Shown here piece after piece: positions 26,827 through 35,125 of a stretch of DNA of 64,000 bases. The stretch is taken from the NCBI RefSeq assembly GCF_000317245.1, contig NZ_AJLJ01000375.1:42963-106962 (forward strand), written 5' to 3'. Made by a program: the position numbers and the translations under genes. Origin of the DNA: Fischerella muscicola SAG 1427-1 = PCC 73103. Its GTDB lineage: Bacteria; Cyanobacteriota; Cyanobacteriia; Cyanobacteriales; Nostocaceae. The notes beneath the pieces are model-generated. The model made no database searches. It worked only from the letters and a program-made list of their open reading frames with translations, and had not been told where the DNA came from. Position 1 is the first letter of the stretch. Every line of letters begins with the position of its first letter.

Positions 26827-26865
26827 CTAATACCAATTTCCTTTAAAAGTGAAAGATATTTTTTT

Positions 26866-26920
26866 GTAGAGACGTGCCAATAGCGCTGTAGCGCATGGCT
26901 TTGCTAAGGCACGTCTCTAC
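26866..26920. repeat. 55-bp inverted-repeat element
   Basis: GTAGAGACGTGCC (26866-26878) and GGCACGTCTCTAC (26908-26920) form perfect 13-bp inverted ends around a 29-bp centre with further small palindromes (TAGCGCTGTAGCGC). It looks like a small dispersed cyanobacterial repeat and would form a strong hairpin in RNA, possibly ending the upstream operon. Confidence 0.8.
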
Positions 26921-27006
26921 ATTATTTATGTGTATCGCGATTAACGTGAAATGGTATAAAGGGTGCGTTAACCGAGTGTCATACACCCTACAAAACTACT
27001 ACAAAA

Positions 27007-30000
27007 TTACAACTCTTGCACAAACTCCGTCAAGAACCTAAACGCCTTCACCACATAACTAGCGCACTCTTTGGGAGAAGTATTGTAAAACGATCGCCAT
27101 GCACTACCTTTGTCTTCATCATAGCGATCGCCTCTTTCTGGATGTCCATCCAACCATGCTAATCTCACAGCATGACCGATTAATACATCTAAAACTATAT
27201 ATTCTTCGATTTGCAAGTCTGGGTTATTGGATGCGATCGCAGCTAATTCCATTAATGTTTCGATATTGACTTGGCGATATTCGGGAGCCTCTATTTTATT
27301 TAGCAGATGTTCTACTTGCAGGGCAAAGTTTTTTTCGCCGGCTGTCATCTCCGAGATCATCTCTTCACTTTCTAAGCGGTTGCGGCGTTCTAGTTTGTCG
27401 CCAATCACCAAACCCTTACAATGATGCATTAACAGCCAAACTTGTTTATAAAAGTCTTTGGGTGTGCGTCCTGTGGCGCCTTCAGCTTGACGGAAGCGTC
27501 GCCAACCACCTGGTTGGACTTCGATGTCCTCAAAAATAATTGGTTGTACCACCCACTCAATATCGCTTTCTTTTTGCTTGACGTGTAAAGACTCTTGCTG
27601 GCGTAATAACTTACTCATGTCTGAGTACTCACCTAATACCTGGCTTAACCGGGTTTTGACTTCAAATGGTGAAAGTTGCATCAAGGTTTCGTAGGCTTCA
27701 TCTTGAGTAACTTTCAACTCCTGCGCTAGTTCGCTGGTAAGCAATAAAATTAGATAACCAACTCTCAGGGTGAGTAGTCCTTTAAACAATTCTGGTTCTG
27801 ATTTGATTAAAGTACTCAGATAAATGAGGATTTCTTGAGTTAAAACGCGATCGCGTATATCTTCACGACAAAAATGATTGATTTTCTCGACAATCTCGTT
27901 GTGGGAGAGGGGTACAGTCATTAATGATGCTTCACTGTAAGCTTTACCAACTGCAATTTGTTTACCCCGGACGATAATACTTGTAACTACGTCTGATAAA
28001 GCAATATACGCCATTTGCCGCAATCCTGCTGCACGCCGTACAACCGCCCAAATCCCTAATTCTGCGGCTTTAGTGTAAACTTCATCTAGCAAATCCCCGA
28101 CTGTAACAATATTTCCTGGCCCACCAAAACCTGTATTAAAATCTAGTCCTTGCAAACGTGTTAGCGTCTGCAACAATTCTATTTGTTCGTAAATATTTTC
28201 TGAGGAACGCAAGTAACCAAGCAATAACCCAAAGTTGGTTTCGTACTCTACTTGGAATTCTTGAGTATGTCCCAAAGGCCAATTTTTATCTGGATGTAGT
28301 GCTAAATAAGCGCAGCGGGGTCTAGCATCTTTGACGGAAGACAAGGTAAATTCAAACTCTGGCAGAAAATCAATTCGTTCGATCGCTGCTGTCAACATCA
28401 ACTGATTCAGCTTTCCTAATTTTACCCGCACGCCGTTACAAATACTATCTTTGAGTTCTTGCATGAGGTTTAGTAACGCTTCGGAACCAGTTTCCAACAT
28501 TGTACGCGTCAACATTAAAGTCAGAATCGGACGCCCTAAATCACTCCAATACTTTTGAATATAAGCAAGTTCACTGCGTAATTGGGCGATCAAAAAATGA
28601 TAATCCAGAGTTAAATAGAATTGCTGAGAATCTAAAAATGAAGGTAAAAATACAACTGTTTCGCTACCAATACGGAAAATTCTTGATGTGGTTAAACTCC
28701 GAGGACGACGGGGTGGACGTCCAGTTAAACCGAGTTTTTCACTGCGTCCAATTTGAGCATAAATGTTAATGAAATCATCAGCTTGGCAGACTTGAATTGG
28801 TTCTACTTGTTTGGGTGTTTGGGTTTCAATACCGTAAACTTCTAGTTCTGCTTGTAAATCTTCATCTTCTGCTAATAAAGCAATTTGCACTAGAGGTTCT
28901 CGGTGTTTATTCATGCGTAAGTGTCGCCCCAAGGGATCAATATCTCCTACGGCAATTAATTTTTCACTGAGCATTTGACCGAGATAATATAAACTCTGCG
29001 CCCACACTAAAGGCACATTTTCATTAGGTAAGCGTGGCTGAGTTGATGGTGCTTGTTTTTCTGCTTCGATCAATTCTGCACTTACATAATAAAGTTCTGG
29101 TAATAAGCCCAAGCCATCTTTTTCTACAAGTAAAAATTCTAGACGCTCTTGGTAATATTTAGCTTGTTCTTGGTTGCCACAAAATAAACCATCTAAAAAT
29201 AAATAGGTGAAAAATAAAGGCCATTCACATTCAATATTTTCAAATTGTTTCAGTTCCCACGCTTCATAGTGCAAGCGTTTGTTGTCTTCTAAAACAGTTT
29301 GGTGTCCGTCACGTAAAAAACGCTTGCAACCGTATTTACCTTCGAGTTTCGTAATAATATCATTACGAGTGCGATCGCGTAATTGTATATCTTCAACTGC
29401 AAACGCCGGAAAACTAATCACACTCAAAAGTGCTGCATCTATTTCTTTAGAAGCAGATTCTCTTGGTAGTAGAGATTCAAGAGTAATTCTGGCACGCGCA
29501 ATTTCATCTGGTAATACATGAATTACTGATGCTTGACTACCACGCACACCAAATAAATCTAGTCCATCAATTGCTTCTAAAGCAGCTTTTGCCATGCCAA
29601 TAGAACTAGCATTTAATTCTGCATTACCATGATTGATTTTATTGCCTCTTTCCCAAATTCCATAATCTGGTGTACGATAAGACCTACCAATGTAGTAAAC
29701 CAAATTTTGAACAAAGTTGACTTCATCAAGAGTGAAAATTATTTGCAAACCAGAAGAAGTCATTTGTGCCAAAATTAACAAAAAAATTGATGTTGCATCT
29801 AGTTGTAAATGTCCCCATTCTTCATCACCAACAACAATATCTCCTGTAGCGGTATTGTACTTGGCATGTAAAGCATCTAAAGGTGACTGAGTATGTTTAA
29901 AATTTTCTACTTTATGGGCCTGTCGCATCATCGCAAACAACAAACCCCGCATTAATTTGACGACGCTGTGTTCTAATTCATAGGCGCGTCCTTTGTCTTC

Positions 30001-30213
30001 ATCAACCTTGCGATATGCTAGCGCTAACCCCCAAACTGCCAAAATACTGTAAACATTATCACGTACCCAAGCATCGGTGTAATCACCATGAGCTGTAATT
30101 GCTGTACTTGCAGGTAGTAGACCAGTAATTGGATTTTGACGTGCTAAGATTATTGTCTTGATTTGTTGATAATAATACTCTAGACGTTCTCGCAATTGGG
30201 AAGCTTTTTTCAT
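27007..30213 (-). CDS. Phosphorylase-kinase-alpha-like glycoside hydrolase family 15 protein
   Basis: A 1068-residue protein related to glucoamylases (GH15) and to the alpha/beta subunits of phosphorylase kinase. The N-terminal (alpha/alpha) barrel has DYTDAWVRDNVYSILAVWGLA (about 44-64, in part), EEWGHLQLDATSIFLL and ELNASSIGMAKAALEAIDGL. The C-terminal 600 residues are helical and contain the WRRFRQAEGATGRTP region. Cyanobacterial members are large and poorly studied; a carbohydrate-binding or glycogen-related role is likely. It is a monocistronic gene with ATG at 30211-30213. Confidence 0.85.
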   Translation of the reverse strand: MKKASQLRERLEYYYQQIKTIILARQNPITGLLPASTAITAHGDYTDAWVRDNVYSILAVWGLALAYRKVDEDKGRAYELEHSVVKLMRGLLFAMMRQAHKVENFKHTQSPLDALHAKYNTATGDIVVGDEEWGHLQLDATSIFLLILAQMTSSGLQIIFTLDEVNFVQNLVYYIGRSYRTPDYGIWERGNKINHGNAELNASSIGMAKAALEAIDGLDLFGVRGSQASVIHVLPDEIARARITLESLLPRESASKEIDAALLSVISFPAFAVEDIQLRDRTRNDIITKLEGKYGCKRFLRDGHQTVLEDNKRLHYEAWELKQFENIECEWPLFFTYLFLDGLFCGNQEQAKYYQERLEFLLVEKDGLGLLPELYYVSAELIEAEKQAPSTQPRLPNENVPLVWAQSLYYLGQMLSEKLIAVGDIDPLGRHLRMNKHREPLVQIALLAEDEDLQAELEVYGIETQTPKQVEPIQVCQADDFINIYAQIGRSEKLGLTGRPPRRPRSLTTSRIFRIGSETVVFLPSFLDSQQFYLTLDYHFLIAQLRSELAYIQKYWSDLGRPILTLMLTRTMLETGSEALLNLMQELKDSICNGVRVKLGKLNQLMLTAAIERIDFLPEFEFTLSSVKDARPRCAYLALHPDKNWPLGHTQEFQVEYETNFGLLLGYLRSSENIYEQIELLQTLTRLQGLDFNTGFGGPGNIVTVGDLLDEVYTKAAELGIWAVVRRAAGLRQMAYIALSDVVTSIIVRGKQIAVGKAYSEASLMTVPLSHNEIVEKINHFCREDIRDRVLTQEILIYLSTLIKSEPELFKGLLTLRVGYLILLLTSELAQELKVTQDEAYETLMQLSPFEVKTRLSQVLGEYSDMSKLLRQQESLHVKQKESDIEWVVQPIIFEDIEVQPGGWRRFRQAEGATGRTPKDFYKQVWLLMHHCKGLVIGDKLERRNRLESEEMISEMTAGEKNFALQVEHLLNKIEAPEYRQVNIETLMELAAIASNNPDLQIEEYIVLDVLIGHAVRLAWLDGHPERGDRYDEDKGSAWRSFYNTSPKECASYVVKAFRFLTEFVQEL

Positions 30214-30997
30214 ATTGAATTAGACAGTAGATTCTAGAAATTAACCCTGTAACTTTGTATTTAATTATGTCGGCTAACCAAAATTTTTATTGAATCAAAA
30301 ATAGTATTATATAGCAATCATAAATCATTTGCAATTTTTTTATTCTCTCCTTACTCGTGTACTTTGTGTCCTTTATAGTTCATTCATCAGAATCATTTTT
30401 TACAAGTTATACAGGACTGCTATATCTTGAATTATTTTGTTAACTTTTTTATGCTCAATTCAACAGAGCTATGAGTTTTTTCAAATTTTTATTATGCAGC
30501 CGTCCTATATAGGTTATAAACATAATCTTTCTGAACGTAGACGCGCAAGCGGCTTGCCGCAGGCTACAAAAAAAGTACACAAAAAATTTAAAAATAAGAG
30601 CATTAATGATGTATTCAGCAACAATTTAGGTTCGTTGGAAATAAAATTATTCTGGATATTTTATTATGCTTAATAATACCCGAACATTTACTATCCTTAC
30701 AATTCTATAATTAAAGAATATCTGCTGATTAATGATTGAGAATAATTATTTAAAATGCTGTTTGGTAGTTGTATATGAAACTTGTTCAAAGGAATTTACT
30801 AAGAATTTGATAACTTCTTGACTGCCAGCTTTTAGGTTGATAGCAGTAGCAATTGCTATCAGGCAAACTATTAGTGTCAGCTATGATTGCCGAATTTCTG
30901 CCTATGAATGCCTTGAAAGTACCTTGAAATAATCACTAATTCTAAAGTAGTAATTATTTTAACTTTGTGAAGTTAAAAAATTAATCCTGAGAGAAGC
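30214..30997. other. AT-rich intergenic region upstream of mgtE
   Basis: No convincing gene is seen. A dispersed GC-rich repeat lies at 30536-30565 (GTAGACGCGCAAGCGGCTTG core), and a 78-codon frame at 30437-30673 runs through that repeat and is probably chance. The rest is AT-rich, non-coding sequence. Confidence 0.5.
30536..30565. repeat. Dispersed GC-rich palindromic repeat
   Basis: The sequence GTAGACGCGCAAGCGGCTTG and its continuation GCCGCAGGC are GC-rich in AT-rich surroundings and belong to the same family as the cluster at 33420-33780 (in reverse orientation there: CCGCTTGCGCGTCTAC). Confidence 0.7.
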
Positions 30998-31025
30998 TTG
31001 ACACATTTGCTAACAGTAGTAGAAT
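30998..31025 (+). promoter_or_regulatory. Sigma-70-type promoter of the mgtE leader
   Basis: A perfect -35 box TTGACA (30998-31003) is separated by 16 bp from TAGAAT (31020-31025). Transcription would start near 31032 and give a leader of about 255 nt before mgtE. Confidence 0.7.
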
Positions 31026-31141
31026 CTACTCAAAGTAATCAAAAAATCAGGGTAGCTAAGTGGGTTGCTTGTGTGTAGCATCACAGAATATCCACTTTGA
31101 CGCTTAAGCGTTCACCGGATGCTTAACAGTTCCGGGTTAGT

Positions 31142-31180
31142 ATGAGATTGAGCGATGCCTTGATTGGTCATCGATGTTGA
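31142..31180 (+). CDS. Leader mini-ORF 1 (12 aa), tentative
   Basis: ATG at 31142 to TGA at 31178-31180 encodes a 12-residue peptide (MRLSDALIGHRC). There is no good ribosome binding site before it. It is listed because a second mini-ORF follows in the same mgtE leader; it may be chance. Confidence 0.2.
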   Translation: MRLSDALIGHRC

Positions 31181-31194
31181 GTTCCAGAGATTTT

Positions 31195-31236
31195 ATGGAC
31201 CAAAGTCCACAAGACGGTAGTACTATCCTCCTCTAA
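31195..31236 (+). CDS. Leader mini-ORF 2 (13 aa), tentative
   Basis: ATG at 31195 to TAA at 31234-31236 encodes MDQSPQDGSTILL. The start codon lies in the 5' arm of a hairpin (31196-31209). Its last codons CTC CTC are part of a CCTCCTC sequence (31227-31233) complementary to the GGGAGG before mgtE. Ribosome movement here could change the downstream fold, in the manner of the enterobacterial mgtL leader peptide, whose early acidic and proline residues sense magnesium. The ribosome binding site is weak. Confidence 0.3.
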   Translation: MDQSPQDGSTILL

Positions 31237-31288
31237 GCTGGCGAGTTTGTCTCCCAGCGCGGGGGAGGCAATTGGGAGGTTATAATAA

Positions 31289-32644
31289 ATGCTTGTACAG
31301 GACGTTCGCAATTCTGTCATTGACGTTGCTGACTTGAACCAGTTGAAATGGGATTTAAATCGTTTACAGCCGGTTGATGTGGGAGAGTACATTACCCAAT
31401 TACCCAGTCAACAAAGAGCGATCGCATTTCGTCTACTTAACAAACATCAAGCTACAGACGTTTTTGAATATCTACCTCCAGACGTGCAAGAAGAATTAAT
31501 CGATTCTCTGCATGATGTGCAGGTTGTGCAAATTGTCGAAAATATGAGTCCCGATGATCGGGCAGAATTATTTGATGAGTTACCTGCAAAGGTTGTTAAA
31601 CGCTTATTACAGCAGCTGAGTCCGGAACAAAGACAAGTAACAGCAACAATTCTCGGTTATCCTGAAGGCACTGCTGGTAGGGTAATGACCACAGAATATG
31701 TACGCTTGCGGGAAGGATTGACTGTAGGCGAAGCTTTGAGCAAAATTCGTCGCCAAGACGAAGACAAAGAAACTATTTACTACGCCTACGTTACTGACGA
31801 CAACCGCAAGTTAGTGAGTGTTGTTTCTCTGCGACAATTGTTGTTTACTTTTCCTGATGTTTTGATCGGGAGTATCGCTGGCGATCGCGTTGTCAAAGTC
31901 AAAACAGAAACGCCCCAAGAAGAAGTCGCCCGCATCATGCAGCGTTACGACTTGATTGCTTTACCTGTGGTTGATCGCGAAGAGCGATTAGTTGGTATTA
32001 TCACCATTGATGACGTAATTGACATTCTTGAAGAAGAAGCCACAGAAGATATTCAAAAATTAGCAGGGGTGAGTGGTGGTGACGAAGCGACTTTGTCTTC
32101 TCCATTAATCACACTCAAAAAACGTTTACCGTGGCTATTTGGAGTGATGCTGCTGTATATCGGAGCATCCAGTGCGATCGCACCGTTTCAATCTACTATT
32201 TCGATGGTGCCAGTTTTGGCTGTAATTATGCCCCTATTCTCCAATACAGGTGGTACTGTTGGTATTCAAGCTTTAACAGTAACAATTCGCGGACTTGGAG
32301 TCGGAGAAGTCACACCCAAGGATACTGTTAAACTTTTGCGTAAAGAACTTACAGCAGGATTGGGTACAGCTATAGCTTTGGGTTTGACAATGATTTGTCT
32401 TTCCTTAATTTGGGCGCCTCCTCAAGAACGCTGGGTATCATTGATCGCTGGAACAGTAATGGCCATAAATACCCTTGTCGCCGTCACTTTAGGGACTTTG
32501 TTACCAATGGTCTTAAAACGCCTCAAACTCGACCCAGCATTAGTTAGCGGGCCATTAGTGACAACTATGCTGGATGCGATTGGGTTTGTTATTTTCTTAA
32601 CTCTGATTTCTAGTGCTTTGCATATATTTCACTTAAAACCCTAA
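31289..32644 (+). CDS. mgtE: Magnesium transporter MgtE
   Basis: A 451-residue Mg2+ channel. The cytoplasmic MgtE_N superhelix (about 20-130, with ATDVFEYLPPD and DDRAELFDELP) is followed by tandem CBS domains (about 135-260) and five membrane helices (about 280-450) with the pore helix region FSNTGGTVGIQAL. Family knowledge: CBS and N domains bind Mg2+ and close the pore at high concentration. Start ATG at 31289, preceded by GGGAGG (31274-31279). A long structured leader with its own promoter suggests extra control at the RNA level. A hairpin terminator follows. Confidence 0.96.
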   Translation: MLVQDVRNSVIDVADLNQLKWDLNRLQPVDVGEYITQLPSQQRAIAFRLLNKHQATDVFEYLPPDVQEELIDSLHDVQVVQIVENMSPDDRAELFDELPAKVVKRLLQQLSPEQRQVTATILGYPEGTAGRVMTTEYVRLREGLTVGEALSKIRRQDEDKETIYYAYVTDDNRKLVSVVSLRQLLFTFPDVLIGSIAGDRVVKVKTETPQEEVARIMQRYDLIALPVVDREERLVGIITIDDVIDILEEEATEDIQKLAGVSGGDEATLSSPLITLKKRLPWLFGVMLLYIGASSAIAPFQSTISMVPVLAVIMPLFSNTGGTVGIQALTVTIRGLGVGEVTPKDTVKLLRKELTAGLGTAIALGLTMICLSLIWAPPQERWVSLIAGTVMAINTLVAVTLGTLLPMVLKRLKLDPALVSGPLVTTMLDAIGFVIFLTLISSALHIFHLKP

Positions 32645-32673
32645 CTTCTACTATTTTTTAGTTATTTTCAGTC

Positions 32674-32705
32674 ATAATCCCCCATTTCATTGGGGGATTA
32701 TTTCT
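32674..32705 (+). terminator. Terminator after mgtE
   Basis: AATCCCCCA (32676-32684) and TGGGGGATT (32691-32699) form a 9-bp stem with a 6-nt loop, followed by ATTTCTGTT; it lies 30 bp behind the mgtE stop. Confidence 0.8.
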
Positions 32706-32720
32706 GTTAACTTTTATTAA

Positions 32721-32740
32721 CGATATATCGTGATATATCT
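32721..32740. promoter_or_regulatory. Candidate operator of the PadR regulator
   Basis: Two GATATATC palindromes (32722-32729 and 32732-32739) separated by 2 bp lie about 35 bp before the PadR-family gene. PadR proteins commonly bind AT-rich dyads of this sort in their own promoter, so autoregulation is likely. Confidence 0.5.
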
Positions 32741-32773
32741 ATAATCGAAATAGAAGTATGCAAGAGAAAAATT

Positions 32774-33361
32774 ATGTTTTTAGGTCTTCCTAGACATCCT
32801 CATTTTATGGGTAGGTTTTTGGGTGTTCCTATGCACTCTGATTTTTTTGAATCAGGATGCAACGATAGACCCCGCAGAGGTAGACATCACCGATCCTCGA
32901 AGTGGGATTGGAAAGATGAGCAACGCACACCGCGTGGTGATATCAAATACATTCTCCTATCGTTACTAGCGGAACAACCGAGACATGGATATGACTTAAT
33001 CAAAGAATTAGAAGCACGTTACAGTGGGTTTTGGAAACCTAGCCCAGGTTCCGTTTATCCCACACTCCAGCTACTTGAAGAAGGGGGTTATCTCATTTCT
33101 GAGCAAATAGAAGGTAAGAAAGTATACACAATTACAGAAACTGGTAGACAATTATTAGCCGAACGGGGTGATCCTCAAGACTGGATGACCAAAAGAAACA
33201 AACCCCAACAGTGGATGGAATTAGGAAATGCGATCGCTGATTTAGGCGGAGTAGTAATGCAAGTTGCTCGCAGTGGCAATACTGAACACATTAATAGAGT
33301 GCGTGAAATACTCAATCGAGCCAAACGCGAAATCTACACCATCTTGGCGCAAGAGGAGTAA
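32774..33361 (+). CDS. PadR family transcriptional regulator
   Basis: A 195-residue regulator. After a His/Arg-rich N-terminal extension (1-52) the winged-helix PadR domain follows: RGDIKYILLSLLAEQPRHGYDLI (quoted in part, about 54-76), GSVYPTLQLLEEGGYL and KKVYTITETGRQLL. The C-terminal helix region (about 150-195) would serve dimerisation. PadR proteins usually repress stress or transport genes on ligand binding. The inducing signal is unknown; a dyad of GATATATC sites lies upstream. No target gene is obvious nearby, as a repeat cluster follows. Confidence 0.92.
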   Translation: MFLGLPRHPHFMGRFLGVPMHSDFFESGCNDRPRRGRHHRSSKWDWKDEQRTPRGDIKYILLSLLAEQPRHGYDLIKELEARYSGFWKPSPGSVYPTLQLLEEGGYLISEQIEGKKVYTITETGRQLLAERGDPQDWMTKRNKPQQWMELGNAIADLGGVVMQVARSGNTEHINRVREILNRAKREIYTILAQEE

Positions 33362-33419
33362 TACGTTTTGGGCATGAGACATTGGGTATTGAGAAGAGAC
33401 TTGTTAAATGATTCTCCCT

Positions 33420-33780
33420 TGTCCACGCCACGTGCTACAACGCTCTTAACCCGACGCCAGGTGCTACCCTGCGGGAACGCTTTCAGCGAACAAGCCGGGG
33501 AACCCGTCCAACGCACTGGCTCCGCAACGCAGTGGCTCCCCTTGTCCTCCTTGTCTTCCTCCCCGTACTCTATGAGAAGCCCTACCCTCTGGGAACGTCT
33601 TCGACGAACGGGTAGTTCCCTCCGGGACGCTACCTGCGGAAGCCGCTCCGCGTCTACGCGAACGCAGTCGCACTCTACGAGAAGCCGCTTGCGCGTCTAC
33701 ATGGGGGAAACCCCCAAGACCGCGCTGTCTCACGGCTTGCGCGTCTACGCGTAGCGTCTCCTCTGGAGAATCCCCAATCC
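33420..33780. repeat. Cluster of GC-rich palindromic repeats
   Basis: About 360 bp of GC-rich sequence made of short, partly overlapping repeated words such as GCGTCTACGCG, GAAGCCGCT, CTACGAGAAGCC and GGGAACGC, many able to pair with one another. Long frames on both strands here have repetitive Arg/Ser/Thr-rich products and no ribosome binding site, so I do not call genes. It separates padR from the convergent RodZ-like gene. Confidence 0.8.
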
Positions 33781-33782
33781 CC

Positions 33783-34886
33783 CTACAAGGCTTCTGGTGG
33801 TGAAATATCTGGTCCGACAATCACACCAGCATCGCTAGACTTGATTCCCGGTATAATTTTAGACTCGTTATGTTTAAATGAGCCTGAAATGGAAGAAGAG
33901 GTAGGAGCAGGAGTAACTGCATTTTGATTCATAAGTCTGCTAGTTTCTCCTTGTTGGGAAATATAAGATAACCCGCTTACAGCACCAGCAACAAGAGCAG
34001 TGTAGCCTACATACAAATGCATGGGGCGGATTTCCAAGCCTACTTTTTTAGGAGTTTTTTTAGACTCACCCCAAGAGGGTAAAACGGATTTTGTTGTTTC
34101 TGATGCTGGTAAAGAAGTGACTAAAGCTGTCCCATTGAGTCCTAAAACATTTGCCATTGTACGGATAAAACCGCGTACAAATACATCTTCTGGCAATAAC
34201 TCCCAGTTCCCATTTTCTATAGCTTCCATTTGATGAACTGAGATGTAAGTGTAAACGCAGAGTTGATCAAGAGAAAGACCTCTAGACTCACGAGCTTGTC
34301 GGAGTTGTTCTCCTATTTGACGCAGACTTTCTGTACGTTGTTGTTCTGTGGTTTGCGTTGTGACTTCTGTTTGGGAAATTGTTTTGTTTTTGAGCCACTC
34401 TAAAGGTGTTTTTACTACCGTAATATTTTCGTTATTAGCTATATTTGTTACTAATTCCTGCTGAGGTGCTAAGTTTTCTGTTTTAGTATTTTCTTTGTTT
34501 TCAAAGGTATGAAATTTTACGTTTGTTAAACACTCTGATAAGTTATTGTAATTATCTTGTTGCGTTTTTTGCGTGAAATCAGCAGTTTCTGCTTGTGGTT
34601 GATTATCTGTAAATTTTTCCAGAGGTTTTTCAATTTGTTGATACTTTTGAACTAATTGTTGAAATACTAAATCCATCACTTCTCTAGTCACGGCTTTGAT
34701 CAAGATTTTACCTTGGTCAGCAGAGTCACCAATTAGTTTTTGTATAATAGCTAAAGCACGACGGTAAACAAGAGAATTATGTAGTTCTACCTCTATTTCT
34801 TCTAACAGCGATCGCAATTCATCTTGAGAAATTTCAATAGTGGGATTCTCTAATATTTGTGAAAAGTACACAGGTGTAGTAACCAT
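33783..34886 (-). CDS. RodZ-like helix-turn-helix membrane protein with N-terminal extension
   Basis: A 367-residue protein. The N-terminal 185 residues are helical then polar and disordered (ELRSLLEEIEVELHNSLVYRRAL start). A RodZ-type HTH_25 domain lies at about 186-258 (LRQIGEQLRQARESRGLSLDQL; ENGNWELLPEDVFVRGFI). A membrane helix follows at about 291-310 and a short Ser/Thr-rich tail. The DUF4115 domain seen in the other two RodZ-like proteins of this window is absent. RodZ links MreB to the wall machinery; whether this variant does so is unclear. Confidence 0.8.
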   Translation of the reverse strand: MVTTPVYFSQILENPTIEISQDELRSLLEEIEVELHNSLVYRRALAIIQKLIGDSADQGKILIKAVTREVMDLVFQQLVQKYQQIEKPLEKFTDNQPQAETADFTQKTQQDNYNNLSECLTNVKFHTFENKENTKTENLAPQQELVTNIANNENITVVKTPLEWLKNKTISQTEVTTQTTEQQRTESLRQIGEQLRQARESRGLSLDQLCVYTYISVHQMEAIENGNWELLPEDVFVRGFIRTMANVLGLNGTALVTSLPASETTKSVLPSWGESKKTPKKVGLEIRPMHLYVGYTALVAGAVSGLSYISQQGETSRLMNQNAVTPAPTSSSISGSFKHNESKIIPGIKSSDAGVIVGPDISPPEAL

Positions 34887-35125
34887 TACTATAAGTCTCT
34901 TTAGTAATCAAAGCAAAAAAAGTTATACCTATGTCATTTCTTCTATAGTTATGTCCACAAATCCGGATTGTTATGTATAAATTTATCACTAAATTGAAAA
35001 GCAATCACAAGTAAATTTAATAGTATTTTCAACAATATATTTTTTATTTTTTATATAGTAGTATTTACTTAATTTACTATTAAAAATCATACTTCAAATA
35101 AAAACTTTATTTAATTTTTATTTGT

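Larger units (their letters stand above)
31032..31288 (+). promoter_or_regulatory. Long structured 5' leader of mgtE
   Basis: The about 255-nt leader is richer in GC than its surroundings and has several clear stems: AAGTGG/CCACTT (31058-31063 with 31092-31097), ACGC-TTAA-GCGT (31100-31111), CCGGA/TCCGG (31115-31119 with 31131-31135), CGATG/CATCG (31153-31157 with 31169-31173) and TGGAC-CAAA-GTCCA (31196-31209). Near the end, CTCCC (31251-31255) can pair with GGGAG at 31263-31267 or with GGGAG at 31274-31278, which is the mgtE Shine-Dalgarno sequence. I do not recognise the M-box (ykoK) core. Magnesium-responsive control is plausible but inferred. Confidence 0.6.

Noticed and set aside
30437..30673. 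78-codon ORF in the mgtE upstream region
   Set aside because: It runs through a dispersed GC-rich repeat and has no recognisable product or ribosome binding site.
31032..31288. Classical M-box (ykoK) magnesium riboswitch
   Set aside because: I could not find the conserved core words, so the leader is reported as structured but not as a known riboswitch.
33368..33820. ORFs on both strands between padR and the RodZ-like gene
   Set aside because: They consist of repetitive Arg/Ser-rich sequence from palindromic repeats.
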